This document shows positions 12,619 through 24,812 of a stretch of DNA of 64,000 nt, one piece after another. The position numbers and the translations under genes were made by a program. Position 1 is the stretch's first letter. The number at the start of each line of letters is the position of its first letter. The notes under the pieces are model-generated. The model saw only the letters and a list, made by a program, of their open reading frames with translations, had not been told where the DNA came from and searched no databases. Source of the DNA: Cyrtodaria siliqua (taxonomy: Eukaryota > Mollusca > Bivalvia > Adapedonta > Hiatellidae); contig JAWPHD010000292.1 in assembly GCA_037043455.1 (NCBI GenBank), positions 248,001-312,000 of the forward strand, read 5' to 3'.

Positions 12619-13515
12619 GTACCGCATATCCCCAAATAATTTATAGTGCCTCCCCTAATAGTAGCTAGCGACACATCTCCCCACCACCACCACTATCCCC
12701 ACTCACCACACCCCTCCCTTTTCCAAAAATAAATAAATTGCAATACGTTTTTCGAAAAAAATACATAAAAGTGATAAATATGTAATCTTTTGTATAACAC
12801 TAATAAATAAATATTACTTCCTTTTTTAAATTTTATAAAAGTGACTCCTTAGCATTTTGCTTCTCAGGCGAGAAGCAGACAAAGCTTTTCTCGTGAAATC
12901 GCCGCATAACTCTCTTTTGAATTTCAATTGTTTTGACACGAAGTAGTCCCAATATGCACTTACATGCTGTTATGCAGAAATTACAGAGTTGTCTTTTAAA
13001 AAACGTTAGTTTAAGCCAATTTTGAATGTAAAAATAAAACATAAAATAAGTTTATAAGTTAAACATCCCCATAGAATTCATTTTGACTACTGTTGGCATA
13101 TAAAACATAGTCTAAATCACGATCCAAATGTGAAGATCGACATTTTTTAGTTTTTTATAACTCCAAATTTACTGATTTCTTTAAACGGTCTCAAAAAATG
13201 TGTAGTCACCGATTTGGCTTAAATTAACGTGAATGATAGATCAGTACCTCTACTTAGTAACCTTTCATGACAAATTCGGCAAAATTCATGACACACATTT
13301 TTTGAGACCGTTTTGAAAGATGGTCACCCATTTTTGTCACTCAAAATACACATATTCAAAATGGCAGCCACAAGGTAAATTAGCAAAACTGAAAAGCAAC
13401 AATAGAAACGTAAAACATGAATATTTTCTACTCCTAGACATGTCCTGTCCCAGATAAAATGTCAGTAAATAAGACTTATAGTCCTATGTTGACTATTAGG
13501 GGAAATACAGTATGT
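12619..13515. mobile_element. possible TA-flanked inverted-repeat element, decayed
   Basis: The left end 'TACCGCATATCCCC' and right end (reverse complement 'TACTGTATTTCCCCTAATAG') look like diverged inverted repeats about 0.9 kb apart. Inside is a perfect 21-bp inverted repeat (13183-13203 and 13293-13313) containing 'GGTCTCAAAAAATGTG'. No transposase frame was seen. Boundaries and class are tentative. Confidence 0.35.
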
Positions 13516-14259
13516 ACGATGTTTAACGTCACTTTTAACAATCTACACGTCCCACACTACAAGTAATTTTCAACATGTCTTTAGGCTTAAAATCTTCATT
13601 GATCCGATATATGCAATTTAAAAAAAAAAAAATATTTACCAGGTTGAATTTTTTTAAATCTCATGTGTAAGTGACCCCTACGAAAAACAAAATTCATTCA
13701 CTATCTAGCTGAACATGCGGTGCTTCGGTCAAACACTTATGAAATTTGAATGAAACCTCATATCAACATGGGATTTTCTGTAGCATCTGTCTTTTACACT
13801 GCAGATGTATGCTAAAGTAAAGAAAAAACATTTTTTCGAATTAAAAATTGCCTAAAAGGAGAAAAAGAAGTATTTTCTGTTTTCCTTTTGTCTCTAGGGC
13901 CATGAGCTCTCAGGAGAGAGGAGAGAGGTGTGATACCTACATTCATATCATGATTGTGTCTACTACCTCAATGCTCACATTTATAGTGCTGCCACACTGG
14001 AATACCACACCATAGACACATGCCCAGTCATATTATAATGACTTCACGTTGACCAGTTATAGAACTATAACCTTTATATGCTAACATCAAGCAAGAGCGC
14101 TCCTACTAGCCTACAAGTATGATTTTTGCGACACGGCCGGAAGTGCAAAAAGTAGGTCAAGGTTATTCATATTGACCTATTTTTGAGATACGGTCGGAAG
14201 GACATATAAACAAGGTAACACTACATGCTGACTCCACTTTCATGCATGGCAGGGAATAA
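13516..14259. other. AT-rich DNA, nothing recognised
   Basis: No domain-bearing frame. A short near-repeat containing 'AAGTAGGTCAAGGT' occurs here (about 14150) and again at about 19850. Confidence 0.4.
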
Positions 14260-16100
14260 AACAAGAGGCCCAAGAGGGCCTGTGGATGCTCTACTGGCTA
14301 AAGCTAAAGTTTGTGTATAAGGGGCAATCACTCTGTCAAAAATCATTCAATCGGAACATGGCGATGATGTGCAACAAGGCTTGGTACTGATCCTCCTTGC
14401 CAAGTTTCGCTGAAATCTGGCCAGAGGTTCAGGAGAACTAGTCTGTACAAAGTTAGTGTATTAAAACCTTTAAAGAGTCATAACTCTAACAAAATTCATT
14501 CAAATGGAACACGGCGATGATATGCGCAACTAGGTTTGGTACTCATCATACCCGCCAAGATTCGTTTAAATCCAGCCAGTGGATCAGAGAACTAGTTGGG
14601 ACAAATTTTGTGTATTAAAACCTTTAAAGGGCCATAACTCCGACAAAAATCATTCAACCGGAACAAAACAATGATATGCATAGCTAGGCGTGGTACTGAT
14701 CATCCCTGAAAAGTTTCATTGAAATCTGGCTAGGTGTTCAGGAGAACTAGTCCAGACAAAAATTGTGTATTTAAACCTTTAAAGGGCCATAACTCTGCCA
14801 AAAATCATTCAAACAGAACACGGCGATGATATGCAGAACTAGAGCTGGTCCTGATCATCCCTAAAGCATTATTTACACTAGGCTTGGTACTGATAACTCC
14901 TGCAAAGTTTCGCTGAAATCCGGCCAAATGAAGGTCCTATTGTCTTCACGAGGCAAAATATAGCATTTTTAACTAAATCAAGGGCCATAACTCTGGTGTT
15001 ACTGGTCCGTCCTGGCTGGTTTACAAACTCGTCCGAGCTTTCATTGATATCAACAATCTGGTAAAGTTTGAAAAAGATCGGATGAAAAAAATGAAGGCTA
15101 ACGAGGACAAATTATAGTATATTTCAGAAAATCAAGGGCCATAACTTTGGTGTAAATGGTCCGATCTAGCTGGTTTTCAAACTCCTCTGAGCTTTTATTG
15201 ATATCAACAATCTGGTAAAGTTTGAAAAAGATTGACTGAAAAATGAAGGCTCTATTGCGTTAACGAGGCAAAATATAGCAATTTTAACTAAATCAAGCGC
15301 CATAACTCAGGTGTTTGCTTTCAAACTCGTTTGAGCTTATATTGATATCAACAATCGTGTAAAGTTTGAAAAAGATCGGATGGAAAATGAAGGACCTATC
15401 ATGTTAATGAGGCCGAATTATAGCATATTTCAGAAAATCAAGGGCCATAACTCTGGTGTAAATGGTCCAATCTGGCTGGTTTTCAAACTCATGTGAGCTT
15501 TCATTGATATCAATAATCTGGTAAAGGTTTGAACAAGATTGAATGAAAAATGAAGGCCCTAGTGCGTTGAGGCAAAATGTAGCAAATTTTACTAAATCAA
15601 GGGTCATAACTCCAATGTTACTGGTCAAAACGGGCTGGTTTTCGAACTCGTCCAAGCTTTTATGGATATCAACAATCTGGTAAAGGTTTGAAAAAGATTG
15701 AATGAAAAATAAAGGCCCTAGCGCGTTGAGGCAAATTATAGCAAATTTGACTAAATCAAGGGTCATAACTCTGATGTTACTGGTCAAAACAGGCTGGTTT
15801 TCGAACTCGTCCGAGCTTTTATGGATATCAACAATCTGGTAAAGTTTGAAAAAGACTGAATGAAAATAGTGCGTTTACGCTGCAAAATGTAGCAAATTTT
15901 ACTAAATCAAGGGCCATAACTCTGATGTTACTGGTCAAAACTGGTTTTCGAACTAGACCAAGCTTTCATAGATATCAACAATCTGGTAAAGTTTGAAAAG
16001 ATCGGATAAAAACTGAAGGCCCTATCAGGTTAACTAAGCGAAAGTTAACAGACGGACGGACAGACGGATGGACGACGGACAACTCGCCATATCAAAAAAT
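14260..16100 (+). mobile_element. Helentron/pearl-like element, 3' end truncated
   Basis: It begins 'AACAAGAGGCCCAAGAGGGC', with the small hairpin AGGCCC-AAGA-GGGCCT. Several units with 'GGGCCATAACTC' follow, then about six units of 159-162 bp carrying 'GAGCTTTCATTGATATCAAC' and 'AATCTGGTAAAGTTTG', and finally 'GTTAACAGACGGACGG'. The usual 3' end (CCAGTAGAGCTA) is missing: after 'CAACTCGCCAT' the sequence diverges. There is no coding gene; frames across the units are artefacts of the period. Confidence 0.65.
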
Positions 16101-16382
16101 CATAAAAACACTGTCCGAATGTAGGGGTGTTTTATCAGAGTCCAGATGTTTATTAGAGAAAATAAAGTAATACAGTATGTGAAAAAACACACATGTAACA
16201 TCAATAACAACAATCAATGTAAATGGGACATGCAACTTTCAAATGCCAAATTGCCAATATCTGTTCCAAGACAAAATGTAGTATGATTTAACGATTATAA
16301 CAAAACCAAAAATATGACATTTAATCAATTGTACATTTATTGCAGATGCTTTTTGCAGGAAATATGAAGCACATTTTGATCA

Positions 16383-16829
16383 ATGCACAGATATTATTCA
16401 TGTTCCTCCAGCTCTACTGATGATCATCACCATCATCAGTATCATCCATATCACCATCCTCCTCCTTATTCTTCCTCATCATCCATCATCATCCTCTATC
16501 ATCTTCCTCCATCCTCCATCCTCCATCCTCCTCATCATCACCCTCATCATCATCCCCTATCAGCCTCTATATCATCATCCTCCATCATCTTACATCATTA
16601 TCATCATCCATATCACCATCCTCCTCCTTATTCTTCCTCATCATCATCAGTATCATCCATATCACCATCCTCCTCCTTATTCCTCCTCATCATCCATCAT
16701 CATCCTCCATCATCTTCCTCCATCCTCCATCCTCCTTATTATCACCCCCATCATCCTCATCATCACCCTCATCATCCTCCTCTATATCATCATCCTCCAT
16801 CCTCCATCCTCCTAAGTAACAAGCATCAT

Positions 16830-16864
<35 letters not shown>

Positions 16865-16915
16865 CTCGATCATCATCATTTAAGTTACAATCATTATCAT
16901 CATCAAAACATCATC
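16383..16915. repeat. imperfect trinucleotide microsatellite (ATC/TCC-rich)
   Basis: Pyrimidine-rich low-complexity sequence of interspersed ATC, CTC and TCC triplets, with a nearly pure (ATC)n run at about 16830-16862. An inner block, 'CATATCACCATCCTCCTCCT', recurs three times. The His/Pro/Ser-rich open frames across it are low-complexity artefacts. Confidence 0.9.
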
Positions 16916-16920
16916 ATCAT

Positions 16921-18343
16921 CTAAATAATCACCTTCACCTCATTTTTATATGTGTGCTTATGTTTGACAAGTGCCACTGGAAGGAGAAGTAATTAATGGA
17001 GAACCATTTTTATTTTCCTTCTTTACTAAATTGGGCAAATTAACTGACATGATAATAACGTGTTTGGAATATAAATGCTGATTTAATACTATACGAGGAG
17101 AGTTACACATTATGAACACTTCGGTATAACAGCTTTGTTTGTATTGTGAGTGTTTACCAAAACTACGATTCTCCCAAATATGTGTCTAAAACAGGCATTA
17201 TTCATTTATTGGTAATTAATTACTCCGGAAAGGCCAACAGTGATTTAACGATGGGCGGACCAGACTCTATCTATTACGTATTACGTAATAGATAGAGTCT
17301 GGTCCGCTCATCGAGGTGTTTAAATAACCAATGAGCTGAGACTGAGACAGACTCTATCTTTTTTGTAGCATGGTGTACTTAGTAACACTGTGATGTCATA
17401 TTGACCGTACTCTAAATTCCAATATCCGGCAGTTGTAGTACGGTAAAGCCACGCCCCTTTAGTTACCCTAAATTAAACGATTTAATGCTCTGCATTCATC
17501 AAAGAAAATTTCACCGACCATGCTACAATTCTGTTTTAAGAACACATTGAGCTGCAGAATCATAGGTGGAAACAGCCAATTAGCAGCTTAATATAGAGAG
17601 CTGTTTTTAGAACAGAGCCTATATTTATTATTATGCTAACTCTGAAATCAACACAAATCAAGTAAAACAGAATAGCAATGAGATTTGATACTTCAATACT
17701 TCAATGAGATTTGAAGAAGCATAAATATATACTCGGTAAAAAAAGTTTTGGACCAGGGTATATAAAGTCATATAAAAATAAAACTAGTGGACAGAATTTA
17801 AGTATCTTTTTTTAGTAACCAAGGACTACCCTACCCGGTTAATTTGGTACCAGAAACATTAAATTCCAAACAAGATTTGATTTTAAAAAAATATCGCGAA
17901 CACACAAAGGGTCTGTAAAAAATGTTGCAAAGTCCATTAAAAGTAACAGTTATGAACACTTTCGAGTAACCAATAAAAAGATTATTATTTTTTCGCAAAC
18001 TTTCATTGTAAACGATAATTATTGTTGATTGTTGATCTATTGTGAATTATCAACTGAGATAATAAGGGTTATGGTCGAATGTCAAGGTTCAGCGATCATT
18101 GTACGGGTTCAAACACTGCCATGGTCCAAAACTTTTGTTACAGAGTATACATGCTTATTTCACCAAAAATACTGGTTGGGGGTAAAAGCCCTACTGTATT
18201 GTACATTCCATACAATAACGGGAACTATCGTAAGTAGCAGGTGTTCCGGTATGGATATTATCGAACCTAGAATTGATGAAATGTATGAAGACTCACACGA
18301 TGTAGGTTATCAATATATTTATATCATTTATATATGATAATGC
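16921..18343. other. AT-rich DNA with one perfect hairpin
   Basis: No gene was seen. It includes the foldback at 17249-17313, annotated separately. A frame of about 100 codons at 18029-18337 has no recognisable domain. Confidence 0.4.
17249..17313. repeat. 31-bp-arm hairpin with 3-base loop
   Basis: The left arm starting 'CGATGGGCGGACCAGACTC' and the right arm are inverse complements over 31 bp with one mismatch, closed by the loop ATT. Shortly downstream (about 17350), 'AGACTCTATC' occurs again. It may be the core of a small foldback element. Confidence 0.8.
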
Positions 18344-18355
18344 TTATCGTATGTA

Positions 18356-18575
18356 GCCCCTCACCGCTGTAGGTTCGATCCCTCAGGGGCCTAGGAATCT
18401 TTATGTGAGGAAGCTATCCAGCTGGCTTGTGGAGCGTCAGTGGTTCTACCTAGGTGCCGCCCGTGCACGAAAATTGCCCGGAGGGGCACCTGTGGGGTCT
18501 ACCTCCACCAATGGAAGCTGGAAAGTCGCCATATGACCTTAGGTTGGTGCGACTATAAAATCCAATTCAATTCAA
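18356..18575 (+). mobile_element. MetaSINE-like SINE, near full length, with target duplication
   Basis: A 220-bp SINE is flanked by the perfect 12-bp repeat 'TTATCGTATGTA' (18344-18355 and 18576-18587). Near its 5' end is 'GGTTCGATCCC', a canonical pol III B-box, so the head is tRNA-derived; the A-box appears truncated. The body is shared with 835-1025, and the tail is an ATTCA-type pentanucleotide run. The MetaSINE assignment is from memory of that domain. Confidence 0.85.
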
Positions 18576-18587
18576 TTATCGTATGTA

Positions 18588-19897
18588 TACATTTAAATAT
18601 GGTTTGGGTAAAACATTGTAAAATATAAAGATGTAAAAATACAAATGGATTTTCATGCGTTTTAATTAACAATGCATCAAAGGTATAATTAAACTTACGT
18701 ACTAGAAAATAAATAATTGAATCCACGCCGTACCTTAAATTCAGTACATCATTTATTATAACAATAAGTATGATAATTATCTCTCCATTTGTAAAGTTAT
18801 ACGAAATGATAACGGAATGTACGATACGGTAAGTTAATTGGTGGATTTAACTACCAAAACATTGTTTATATTAATATATACCTATACTATTTTATTTTAT
18901 TAACATTATTACATCTGTAATATATGACAAGTGTTTTACATTAATTTTACATCGTAGCATAAGTATGTAAAGTATTGGTAATACGCTATAAGCTTAGATA
19001 ATCTCCGTACCCGAGCACCTGCTATTTCCGATAGTTTTCGTTATAAATACTACCGATGAATTGATGCTTTGCATAATAATTATGAGCAACATCACCAATT
19101 TAACACAATCATTTTCACACATACTCATCATATTAACAGCCAACACAAAACCCCTTATAAACTGATTCCTTCATTCTGTATCAACTTCAACTTTTGACTG
19201 AGAAAGAACCTACAAAATTCAGTCTGCCGTCTGCATAACTTTAAGAAATCCTTACAGTATAGAAGCTGACAGTTATGGAGAAATGGACATGACTAGCCAA
19301 ATCAATGAAACAATGTATCGGTATATTTCCACCACAAATAACTGATCTTTATATGTAGTGACCCAAAGAATTTACTCTAGAAGAAGTAAATAAAAATGAC
19401 CCGAAGGAAACTAGGCTCCACAGTTATTGATTCAAAAGATAGAATATATTCAGATGTGAACAATTCTGTAGTTTTTTCCCATCCTGTGCAGGCGCACCAA
19501 GTTGGCGACCAACTCACTGTCGAAAACTATAGTATCCAGGTAATCACGTGCAAAACTCTTAGCACAGTCTAGGTGTGCGAGTTGTATGCATAGTTCTTAC
19601 GATTTCATGGAAACCCATCGAGGTGTAATCAAACATGGCTGAGCCCTTCAAACTTCATTTTCGCCATTTCAAAAGTCCTATTTTTCCTAGGCCATGGTTC
19701 TGGATACGCATAGCATAGCGTACTGAAGAAATCAGAAGCGGGCTGGGTGACCGAGGCTATGTCATTTCCAACTACCAGGAGGCAAAGTATGTCGGAGTAT
19801 GAAATTTGAAGATGTCTAGAAACGAAGTATAATAAATGAAGTGCTAAAAGTAGGTCAAGGTCATCTATAATAGGGATATATCTGGGCTAAAGTTCGC
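18588..19897. other. AT-rich DNA, nothing recognised
   Basis: No coding region, clear repeat or RNA gene was identified. Confidence 0.4.
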
Positions 19898-20040
19898 TGA
19901 CTTCACATACTGTGTAAACCTCTCAATACGATGTCCGACATAATAAACCTATACTTTTGTATATATACCAGGTAAGTAATGAACTGTTTGTCCGAAATCA
20001 TGGACCGTTTCAGTTTATTTTTAGAACATACTATATCTAA
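19898..20040 (+). repeat. dispersed repeat R2, copy 1
   Basis: About 140 bp with 'TGTCCGACAT' and 'GTAAGTAATGAACTGTTTGT' also occurs at 39203-39342 in the same orientation. In both copies tandem repeats follow within about 200 bp. The family is unknown. Confidence 0.7.
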
Positions 20041-20115
20041 GATCGAGTCCTATTACTAAAAAAATCTGAAACTTTTCTGTGGCATTTAACTGTATTCACA
20101 CATTAAAGGGGCACA

Positions 20116-20415
20116 CATCAATTTTGAAGTGTGTATCAAGCATTGATATTAGCATCTCAATTTATTTATCCAGTATCATCACCGTGATGCATCGTACACC
20201 GGATATAGCTGCTAACATCAATGTTGAAGTGTGTATCAAGCATTGATATTAGCATCTCGATTTATTTATCCAGTATCATCACCGTGATGCATCGTACACC
20301 GGATATAGCTGCTAACATCAATGTTGAAGTGTGTATCAAGCATTGATATTAGCATCTCGATTTATTTATCCAGTATCACCACCGTGATGCATCGTACACC
20401 GGATATAGCTGCTAA
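20116..20415. repeat. 100-bp tandem repeat, 3 copies
   Basis: Three nearly identical 100-bp units begin 'CATCAATGTTGAAGTGTG' and end in 'CACCGGATATAGCTGCTAA'. Only a few substitutions separate them, so the expansion is recent. Confidence 0.95.
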
Positions 20416-20420
20416 AATGA

Positions 20421-21960
20421 TCAGAAATTTGACGTTTTACTGATCGAAGTATGTTTATTTATATATTCCTGTGTTATTATATAGTTCTCGTTCAAGCCAA
20501 CGGTGGGAGCAAAAAGCTGGATGTTGCTGGAGTAAGCAGCAATATATAAAAAGTGCCATATATTTCTTAATTGTTTTAAATAATCAAAACAAAGTGTCCT
20601 GATCACGTATGAACGATGCATGTTTGTGCCAATAGCTTGTCATAGTTCCGCTTTTATGTATTTTTTCGAAATTTTGAATCGACTATTTGTATATATAATT
20701 AAATAATTTAATCATTTATCTTGGGCCTTAATTCCGATTATGCTATAAAATGCATACGGTTTCTACATGATTGCAATTATGTATTTGTTTACAAGTAGAG
20801 GGTCACAATACAGGGATCACATCTAAATTTAAAAATGTTCTGGGGATCATGCCCCCAAACCCGCCTAGCAGCCTCCAGCGACACATGCGGTCGACGAACA
20901 ACCACTGGTCGTTCGGCTTCGCATCCGAAATGGTTCATGAAAATGGTGAATGTCTCATTAAAATCAAGCAAATGGGACATTTTGTCTCATTGAAATTCAC
21001 TCCTAGGGTGATCCCTGCAATATATTAAATGGTATCAAATAAAAAGTTGTTACTCTTAATACCAATCATGGAATAGTTGGAAAATGAATGGCCTAGTTAT
21101 TAGTTAATGCGGTTTGTTGCATATTGACATGTTTTCGCATACTTCATATCCTGAACCCTAGATTGGATTTCGATAAAATTTGGCAGAACGCATCAGTCTG
21201 AGGCATAATAACAAACACTGTCTGCTTTTCATCTGCTGAACCCCTATTGAGATTTTAATAAAATGTCTCAGGAAACATTAGGATTATAATCAGGTTGACA
21301 TATCATTGTCCCAATTTAGTCGGATGATTTATACATGTGTCCACTGGACACGAAAGTCCCACTTTCTTTTACACAATACATGGGTTATATTTGAATGGAA
21401 TGAACAATAAATGAGAATACCATATGGTGCACATTTTAACAAGGTAGAAAACTGTAACTCAAATAGTTTTAAAAAGGGCACTGCAAACGTTTTTCCATCT
21501 ACGAAGCCCCTATATATGTCAGTGGCCATAACTCAGCCGTTATAGGTCTGACCCAACAATGAACAGGTGCATAATTCCACAAGCTATTAAACATTTGTGT
21601 GAAGTTTCATGAATGTGAATCAATAGTTTAAGCTGAGTGCACGAAACAAGTTTTCGGGTTGTACATATTCAGGGGCGGATCCAGGATTTCAGCTTAGGGG
21701 GTGGCGTAAGATTTTGGTCAATTTTCGGGTCCGTTTCTAGCCGTTTCAAATGGTTGCGGTAGTGCATTGATAGGGTAAAAAGTCCGTTTTCAAATAAAAG
21801 GATTTAACAATGTGTTAATTAAACCACTCATTAGCCATTATGCGTCAAGCGAGCTAAGCGAGCGAGAACATGTTTTATACTGAGGGCGTGCATCGAAATT
21901 GTTTGATATTTTATCTACAGTAACATGATCATACATGTATGATCCGGAATTTTTAGCAGG
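20421..21960. other. AT-rich DNA with transposon-end relics
   Basis: No gene was seen. 'GGGGATCATGCCCCCAAACC' at about 20841 and 'CAGGGGCGGATCCAGGATTT' at about 21671 look like ends of DNA transposons common in marine invertebrates, but no partner inverted repeat was found for either. Confidence 0.35.
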
Positions 21961-21973
21961 GTGCGCATGCCGG

Positions 21974-22145
21974 TTTTTTTGTGGTTGAGGCAGCAGACCA
22001 CCCACTTTTCCTGGGTAGAACCAGTACTGTACACCTCCCGCCATCCATAAGTCACTTACAAGTCAAGCTCCCAGTGGGATAAGAAACCGCAGCAGTAAAA
22101 GGCGAAGGCTTACAACGCAACATCATTAACCATTCGGCCACGGAA
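21974..22145 (-). mobile_element. tRNA-derived SINE fragment (minus strand)
   Basis: The reverse complement starts 'CGTGGCCGAATGGTTAATG' (A-box like, Ser/Leu-tRNA type). It shares 'AGCTTGACTTGTAAGTGAC' and 'GGCGGGAGGT' with the better preserved copy at 41670-41946. The B-box is damaged here. Confidence 0.6.
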
Positions 22146-22214
22146 AAGCTACTTTATAAATACAATTTATAGTCTTTATTATTTTCGCCAAATAAAATCT
22201 TGTACTTTCTCTAT

Positions 22215-22315
22215 AAAATATAACAGTGGGTGAAAAAATTGTGTCTCAACTGACCCAGGGTCTCTGGGTTTTACCCGTACCAGCACTCACCACTGAGCTA
22301 TCGAGGACATATGGT
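22215..22315 (-). mobile_element. tRNA-like SINE fragment (minus strand)
   Basis: The reverse complement contains 'GTCCTCGATAGCTCAGTGGT' followed by 'GAGTGCTGG', a good pol III A-box, and then 'GGGTAAAACCCAGAGACCC'. It is not a complete tRNA: no acceptor pairing and no clean B-box. Confidence 0.45.
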
Positions 22316-22723
22316 TAGGAATTGATTATTCACCGTTAACCTGTACCCGGTTACATTAATTACTTCTAACAATTTTAAAGTTTATATGTAATGACTGTAA
22401 TTTTCTTTTTACAAATGTAGGTTTTTTCTAGTATGTATGCGATGATGCAATTGTTTGTGATGAAACAAATGTAATGGACCTGAGCAACTGACTGAATTGG
22501 AACTCAAGCTATTTCTATTATAAAACATATCAATCAAAGGAAATGCACCATATCACCATGTCAGTGACTGAAGCAGCATTCAATTTGTCAATAACTTCAA
22601 GAAATGATGACGTTTAACCAGTTCTCAAAATACATATTTTATGATAAGACATTCATTAACAAATTCTTTAATATTCCATAATAATATTAACTGCTTATAC
22701 ATAATCATGTTAACTGTATTAAT

Positions 22724-23605
22724 ATAGTGCACCACTATGGTGATACTATAGTGTACCACTGTGATGATGCTATAGTGTACCACTATGATGATACTATATA
22801 TCAAAAAATCAAACTTAATCCGGACAGTTCTAGCACAGTGATACACTATAGTATCATCATAGTGGTACACTATAGTATCATCATAGTGGTGCACTATAGC
22901 ATCATCACAGTGGTACACTATAGTATCATCATATTGATACACTATAGTATCATCATAGTGGTGCACTATATTATCATCATAGTGGTACACTATAGTATCA
23001 TCATAGTGGTACACTATAGTATCATCATAGTGGTACACTATAGTATCATCATAGTGGTGCACTATAGCATCATCACAGTGGTACACTATAGTATCATCAT
23101 ATTGATACACTATAGTATCGTCATTGTGGTACGCTATAGTATCGTCATAGTGGAACACTATAGTATCGTCATTGTGGTACACTATAGTATCATCATAGTG
23201 GTACACTATAGTATCGTCATTGTGGTACGCTATAGTATCGTCATAGTGGAACACTATAGTATCATCATAGTGGTACACTATAGTATCATCATAGTGGTAC
23301 ACTATAGTATCATCATAGTGGTGCACTATAGCATCATCACAGTGGTACACTATAGTATCATCATATTGATACACTATAGTATCATCATAGTGGTGCACTA
23401 TATTATCATCATAGTGGTACACTATAGTATCATCATAGTGGTGCACTATAGTATCATCATAGTGGTTCACTATAGTATCATCATAGTGGTACACTATAAT
23501 ATCATCATAGTGGTGCACTATAGTATCGTCATAGTGGTGCACTATAGTATCATCATTGTGGTACACTATAGTATCATCATAGTGGTACACTATAGTATCT
23601 TCATT
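22724..23605. repeat. 24-bp satellite arranged head-to-head
   Basis: About 32 units of the 24-mer 'ACTATAGTATCATCATAGTG' plus 'GTAC' run from about 22834 to 23605. Three units in the opposite orientation occupy about 22724-22798, separated by about 36 bp of unrelated sequence. Each unit contains the palindrome ACTATAGT. The 24-bp period (8 codons) keeps both strands open for about 300 codons; these are not genes. Confidence 0.95.
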
Positions 23606-24548
23606 TGAGGCACTAAATATAGACTCTCAATTGCAATTATACGTGAACAGAAAAAAATAAACCTGAATAACTATGTTGTAAATACAATATTACATGTATT
23701 ATATAATCAAAACTATAAAATCTATAGTACTATAGAATCAAAACAATCCAACTTTTAAGTTTCAATATAATCCAAACACTTTGTATCCTTATCCAGGTAT
23801 ATCACTTGATAAGAAAATAATTTTAATTTTAATTGTCATCACTAAAGAAAAACATAAAATTTATCCAAAATCACAAATCATCCACTTTCCATTCACAAGA
23901 CAACACTAGAGCTATTCAAAAATACAACTGGTAACAAACTAATCATGCTTGTCAAGTGCTTGTCAATTACTATCAAGAATCGTGTAACGCCACGGCAACA
24001 GAATAATTGTCGATCATCAATACACGGCCAATCAGATGTTTCATCTAGCTGGAACTATCATACAAATATTACTGCCAAGGGCATAATAATAGTTTCCGTT
24101 CATTCATTTTGTCTCGCTCAGCAGAGCAATTTCTGGAAAAGCTCCACAGAAAATTCCAGTCCATTTGTTTCATTATAGACTCTTTTGATAAAAAATAGAT
24201 TTATAAATCATTTCATTACCTTGAGATTGAGGACATTATGTACATTAAAACATGATTTTTGCTAGAATCCAATATGGCCGCCTGGTGGCCATTTTATTTT
24301 TCACAGATATTAGATAACTGGATTTTGTGATCTTGATATTTTTTGTAGGTGTTTTAAGGGTAATGATGGGGTTATACATGTGCAATTGTTTAGAGAATGA
24401 TGTACGACTGATGTTTACCCGTGTGTATACATGTAAATCAAACAAAAGAACATTCAACCTAGTGGATAACAGCACTTTTTTACCATACCAGTTGGCAATA
24501 TAGTGAAGTAGATAGAGTCCAACAGGGAACCAGTTTAATTAGAAGCCA
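23606..24548. other. AT-rich DNA, nothing recognised
   Basis: No recognisable gene or repeat family. Confidence 0.4.
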
Positions 24549-24812
24549 GGGTCCGTATTCATAAAGCTTCTTAGCAATATCTTAAGTCAAACTTTATCCA
24601 TTTTTTAAACATCATTTTGTATCAATTTAAGACGTTTTCTTAATATTGTTAGTAAGGTTATAAATAAATCAAACCTACAGCTAACTATTAATCTTAAAAT
24701 AGATGGTTTGTTGTGTCCAGCTGAGAGATTGAAAAAGATATTTAAAAATATGTAACAAACTTAAATTTTGACTTAATATATTCCACTTAAGTTGCTTTAT
24801 GAATACGGTCCC
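24549..24812. mobile_element. foldback MITE with 'GGGTCCGTATTCATAAAG' ends
   Basis: The left end 'GGGTCCGTATTCATAAAG' pairs with the right end 'CTTTATGAATACGGTCCC', and 'CTTAAGTCAAA' near 24591 has a diverged inverse near 24770. The element is about 264 bp with no coding sequence. Confidence 0.8.

Noticed and set aside
15404..15787. 127-codon minus-strand frame with internal repeats
   Set aside because: It is a shadow of the ~160-bp units of a non-autonomous element; the same applies to frames at 36615-37961 and 43322-43798.
16383..16883. His/Pro/Ser-rich protein
   Set aside because: It is a translation of an ATC/TCC microsatellite; two frames are open simultaneously.
22834..23605. CRISPR array
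   Set aside because: Repeats are contiguous with no unique spacers, and the genome context is eukaryotic. The same reasoning excludes the 26-bp, 42-bp and 51-bp arrays.
22625..23608. His/Asp- or Ile/Val-rich proteins of about 300 residues on both strands
   Set aside because: They arise from the 24-bp satellite. Both strands are open over the same stretch and no start context or domain is present.
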